This document shows, piece after piece, positions 61,549 through 64,000 of a DNA stretch of 64,000 bases. The DNA comes from CAYLLN01 sp964384375 (GTDB lineage Bacteria > Planctomycetota > Planctomycetia > Pirellulales > Pirellulaceae): the NCBI GenBank assembly GCA_964384375.1, contig CAYLLN010000001.1, positions 62,001 through 126,000 of the forward strand. The letters run 5' to 3'. Below the pieces are notes generated by a model, which saw only the letters and a list, made by a program, of their open reading frames with translations, did not search any database and was not told the origin of the DNA. Numbering within the stretch: position 1 is the stretch's first letter; every line of letters begins with the position of its first letter. A program made the translations under genes and the position numbers.

Positions 61549-62439
61549 CTATGGGCTCGCCGGAACCACCCCTCGTCCCTTCAGCCACGCGATGCAAGCT
61601 GCCGGCCAAGCGTCTGTCCCCGGAACGTCCTTCCCCAGACCGACGCCGTGCCGCCCTTTCTCATAAATGTGCAGTTCGGCCGGCACCTTGTGGGCAATCA
61701 GGGCCGAGTAGAAGACAACGCTGTTCTCCGGCGGGACCGCCTTGTCCTCGGTTGTGTGCCAGAGGAAGCACGGCGGCGTCTCGTCGGTCACTTGCTTCTC
61801 GCTCGACATGCTGGCGATCAGCTCGGCTGATGCATCCTTGCCGAGCAGGTTCGTTTGCGACCCCTTGTGCGTGTACGGCTGGTCGAAGGCGATCACCGGA
61901 TAGCAGAGGATGCCAAAGTCGGGACGGCAGCTGGTCTGCTCGATCTCGTCGTCAAAGTTCTTCTTCCCCGCGTCGAAGTGCGTCACCGCCGAGGAAGCGA
62001 GGTGGCCGCCGGCCGAAAAGCCCAGAATGCCGATCTTTGATGGATCGACGCCAAACTCCTTGGCCCGCGCGCGGACCGTCCGAATCGCCCGCTGGGCATC
62101 GTGCAGCGGAGCCGGATGTTGGTACCCCTTGCCGCGATGGCGATAGTCGCAGATGAACCCCGCAATGCCGTTCTCGTTGAGCCAGCGGGCGATCTGATGC
62201 CCCTCGTGGTCCATGGCCAAGCCGCCGTAGCCGCCTCCGGGGCAAATGACGATCCCCGCGCCGGTCGGCTTCTCGGGCAGGTAGATGATGAGCAGCGGCT
62301 TGTCTTTGTCTTCGACCCCATTGGAGGCCGGCGTCCCCTTGGGCCAGAGCATTTCGGTCTTGGGCTCGGCCGAAAATACGGCGACCGATAATAGCAGTGA
62401 GAATAGAGGACCGGTTCCGCCGCCAAGAATGTACTTCAT
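61549..62439 (-). CDS. Secreted alpha/beta hydrolase (BD-FAE/acetylxylan-esterase-like)
   Basis: 296 residues with a signal peptide (1-23). The esterase fold shows ICPGGGYGGLAMDHEG (oxyanion region), nucleophile Ser142 (GFSAGG), Asp232 (TTEDKAVP) and His264 (GRHGVG), a complete triad. Relatives deacetylate or deferuloylate plant polysaccharides, fitting a planctomycete that degrades algal or plant sugars. The ATG at 62439 was chosen for the signal peptide. Same strand as the DUF1559-like gene upstream, 70 bp apart. Confidence 0.85.
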   Translation of the reverse strand: MKYILGGGTGPLFSLLLSVAVFSAEPKTEMLWPKGTPASNGVEDKDKPLLIIYLPEKPTGAGIVICPGGGYGGLAMDHEGHQIARWLNENGIAGFICDYRHRGKGYQHPAPLHDAQRAIRTVRARAKEFGVDPSKIGILGFSAGGHLASSAVTHFDAGKKNFDDEIEQTSCRPDFGILCYPVIAFDQPYTHKGSQTNLLGKDASAELIASMSSEKQVTDETPPCFLWHTTEDKAVPPENSVVFYSALIAHKVPAELHIYEKGRHGVGLGKDVPGTDAWPAACIAWLKGRGVVPASP

Positions 62440-62509
62440 CGATGAGGCATCCCATGTGAGTAAAGTGACGAATACACAACATCCGGAGCGGGTACTCCCG
62501 GATCGCGAA

Positions 62510-63508
62510 TCATTTTTTGGGGACTTTCTGCCGCGGTGCGAGCGGCGAATTGCGCACATCGATCGGCGCAAGGTCGTTCATCAAGAACATCTGTCGCACC
62601 GACTCGTCATTTACTTGGTGACTTACTATTCGGACGGCACCGTCGGCCATGACAACCAGGAATCCGCCCAGCCGTTCGCTGCCAAGCCCGTGGCGCGGAT
62701 GGTCGGGGTCGAAGTCGAGGTCGCGGGGTTCAATCCAAACCACTGCCCGGCGCTGGCTCGCTTCGACGCACAAGACCGTATTGCTGGTGCCGTCAAGTAT
62801 CTCACGAAAACTCGTCCCTTCGGCGAAGGGACGTCGCAAATCCGCCGCGCGCCGCCGGAATATCGTCGATGCGCCGCGGCGTTCGACCTCGCCTTGTTCC
62901 ATGACCGGAACCAAATAAACCGTCTGCGTTGGATTACCCCGGCCTCCCGGCGCCGCATAGCAGGAGGGCATTTCATTCAGCAGGAGGCGGTTATTGGGAC
63001 TGTCCCAGGGCTCATCCCACTTCACGCGCTCGGCCAGTCGGCGACCTCGCGGCAAGTAATGAAGCAGCCGGGTCCGCCAACTCAATTGCGATTCGGCCGA
63101 TGGTTCGGTCGATCCTGGCGCGGGAAACGTAACGAAGGTGTCCGTGTGGTCGTGCATCGCACGCGCTATAATGTCCAGATCCTTGACCGCCTGCTCTCGC
63201 GAAACAGACTCGGCATACATTGCATAAACGAAAACCGACACGATTGCCATCGGCAGGAGCAGCAGCACCGAACCTGCGGCAGCCAGGCCGACACCCACGT
63301 GCGCAAGATGCAAGCCGCAGAGTTGTCCATGGGAACGCCTGATGGCCCGGCGGGCAAGCAGCCAGCAGTACAAGGCGGGAAAGCCGCTCACACAGCCAAA
63401 CGCCAGCGATCCGACACCCAGCAGTAGCGTCAAGATCGCCAACCGGCACAGACGCGGTTTGTCGGGCGCGAATGTTCCCGCCTCAGGCGACTCGGACATA
63501 TGAACCAT
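62510..63508 (-). CDS. Membrane protein with DUF1559-like C-terminal domain
   Basis: 332 residues. Two adjacent hydrophobic segments near the N-terminus (about 20-50 and 66-95, in the DUF4190 manner) replace the usual pilin-like signal. The soluble part has DUF1559-like features: WRTRLLHYLPRG, WDEPWDSPNNR, FREILDGTSNTVLCVEA and a C-terminal MADGAVRIVSH. Thus it is probably a membrane-anchored relative of the DUF1559 proteins. The start could be ATG 63508 or 63499; neither has a good ribosome-binding site. Lies just upstream of the esterase. Confidence 0.75.
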   Translation of the reverse strand: MVHMSESPEAGTFAPDKPRLCRLAILTLLLGVGSLAFGCVSGFPALYCWLLARRAIRRSHGQLCGLHLAHVGVGLAAAGSVLLLLPMAIVSVFVYAMYAESVSREQAVKDLDIIARAMHDHTDTFVTFPAPGSTEPSAESQLSWRTRLLHYLPRGRRLAERVKWDEPWDSPNNRLLLNEMPSCYAAPGGRGNPTQTVYLVPVMEQGEVERRGASTIFRRRAADLRRPFAEGTSFREILDGTSNTVLCVEASQRRAVVWIEPRDLDFDPDHPRHGLGSERLGGFLVVMADGAVRIVSHQVNDESVRQMFLMNDLAPIDVRNSPLAPRQKVPKK

Positions 63509-63698
63509 GGTCGAGTCCCATGGGGGAGATGACAATCGTCGCGAAGATTCTCGATCGTAGCGGCCCGGTAACCGGCGAACAACCAGTTTCGATCGCTCAC
63601 TGGCCAAGTAGTTTACCCGGCCCTGGAGCGAACCTGCGTCCAGTGGTAGCCGTCCAACATTAGTTCATCCAGACCTCTCTCGGCCAAACCGCGCCACG

Positions 63699-64000
63699 AT
63701 GATTCGTCCGCTTCTACCGAACGACGCAGCCCCCTACCGTTCAATCCGCCTGCAGGCCTTGGCCGAGCAGCCGACGGCATATGTCACTGCCTATGAAGAA
63801 GACGCGGCTCTGACCGAAGAGCAACTGCGCGAGCGGCTGACGCCGAGCCCTGCCGCCCAGACGTTCGGCGCGTTCGCGGGGGAGCAAATCGTCGGCATCG
63901 GCACGCTGGTGCGCTACGAGCGAATCCGGCTGAGCTTCCGGGCGATGATCGTTGGGATGTACGTCGCCCCTGAGCAGCGCGGCACGGGCCTGGCCCGCCG
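63699..64000 (+). CDS. GNAT-family N-acetyltransferase (cut by window end)
   Basis: The first 100 codons are present: MIRPLLPNDAAPYRSIRLQAL, the beta strands FGAFAGEQIVGIGTLV, and MIVGMYVAPEQRGTGLARR, which begins the acetyl-CoA-binding motif (Q/RxxGxG/A). This is a typical small GNAT acetyltransferase; the substrate is unknown and the C-terminus lies outside the window. Divergent from the DUF1559-like gene. Confidence 0.88.
   Translation, partial: MIRPLLPNDAAPYRSIRLQALAEQPTAYVTAYEEDAALTEEQLRERLTPSPAAQTFGAFAGEQIVGIGTLVRYERIRLSFRAMIVGMYVAPEQRGTGLAR

Overview
The window looks like a chromosomal segment of a high-GC planctomycete, most likely from the Pirellulales (inferred from protein content; no rRNA is present). 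Diagnostic features are two DUF1559 proteins (one with a pilin-like N-terminus and an H-X9-DG C-terminus), a PVC-type cytochrome c/HEAT/propeller protein, a planctomycete 'LEGRCLL' secretion-type N-terminus, an ECF sigma factor fused to a Ser/Thr kinase, and many short palindromic intergenic repeats. Coding density is high, genes lie on both strands in short operons, and no phage, integron, CRISPR array or intact IS was seen.

Layout. 0-9 kb: ThpR-type RNA phosphodiesterase and PfkB kinase (- strand), a frameshifted remnant of an extracellular peroxidase/Ca-repeat protein behind a good sigma-70-like promoter, the PVC cytochrome, and a SurA/PpiD-like membrane-anchored chaperone. 9-18.6 kb: topA, an FtsQ-like protein, murB, a lipoprotein cyclophilin, a large APC-superfamily permease and a cytoplasmic HtrA-like protease. 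18.6-29.6 kb: small hypotheticals, a 5'-truncated T5orf172 nuclease next to a cluster of hairpin repeats, PPK2, YgiQ-type radical SAM, WD40 protein, and a zinc-ribbon/HtrA/HEAT chimera. 29.6-32.7 kb: an iron(II) uptake operon feoA-feoA-feoB-FeoB-associated protein with a candidate Fur-type operator. 32.7-34.3 kb: amidase.

34.4-44.8 kb is the most interesting region: a four-gene tightly coupled operon dabA (DUF2309, carbonic-anhydrase-like), dabB (NuoL-like), a second NuoM-like membrane protein with a changed key lysine, and a SulP anion transporter with STAS domain. This is a DAB-type inorganic-carbon uptake module, combined with a possible bicarbonate transporter, and it is divergent from an OmpR/sensor kinase pair. 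An 11-bp-period direct repeat lies in the intergenic space.

44.8-57 kb: tRNA-Ala(CGC), sugar isomerase, a stress cluster (YflT-like, BON lipoprotein, tiny membrane peptide), DUF1559, AI-2E transporter, YceH, enolase-superfamily enzyme, ArnT-like glycosyltransferase and an ion-channel-like protein. 57-64 kb: the sigma/kinase fusion, a 7Fe ferredoxin, two tandem paralogous secreted proteins, an esterase, a DUF1559-like membrane protein and the start of a GNAT acetyltransferase.

At least ten families of palindromic repeats (20-85 bp) sit in the intergenic gaps, between murB and the ftsQ-like gene, inside the feo operon and apparently inside the N-terminal part of ygiQ.
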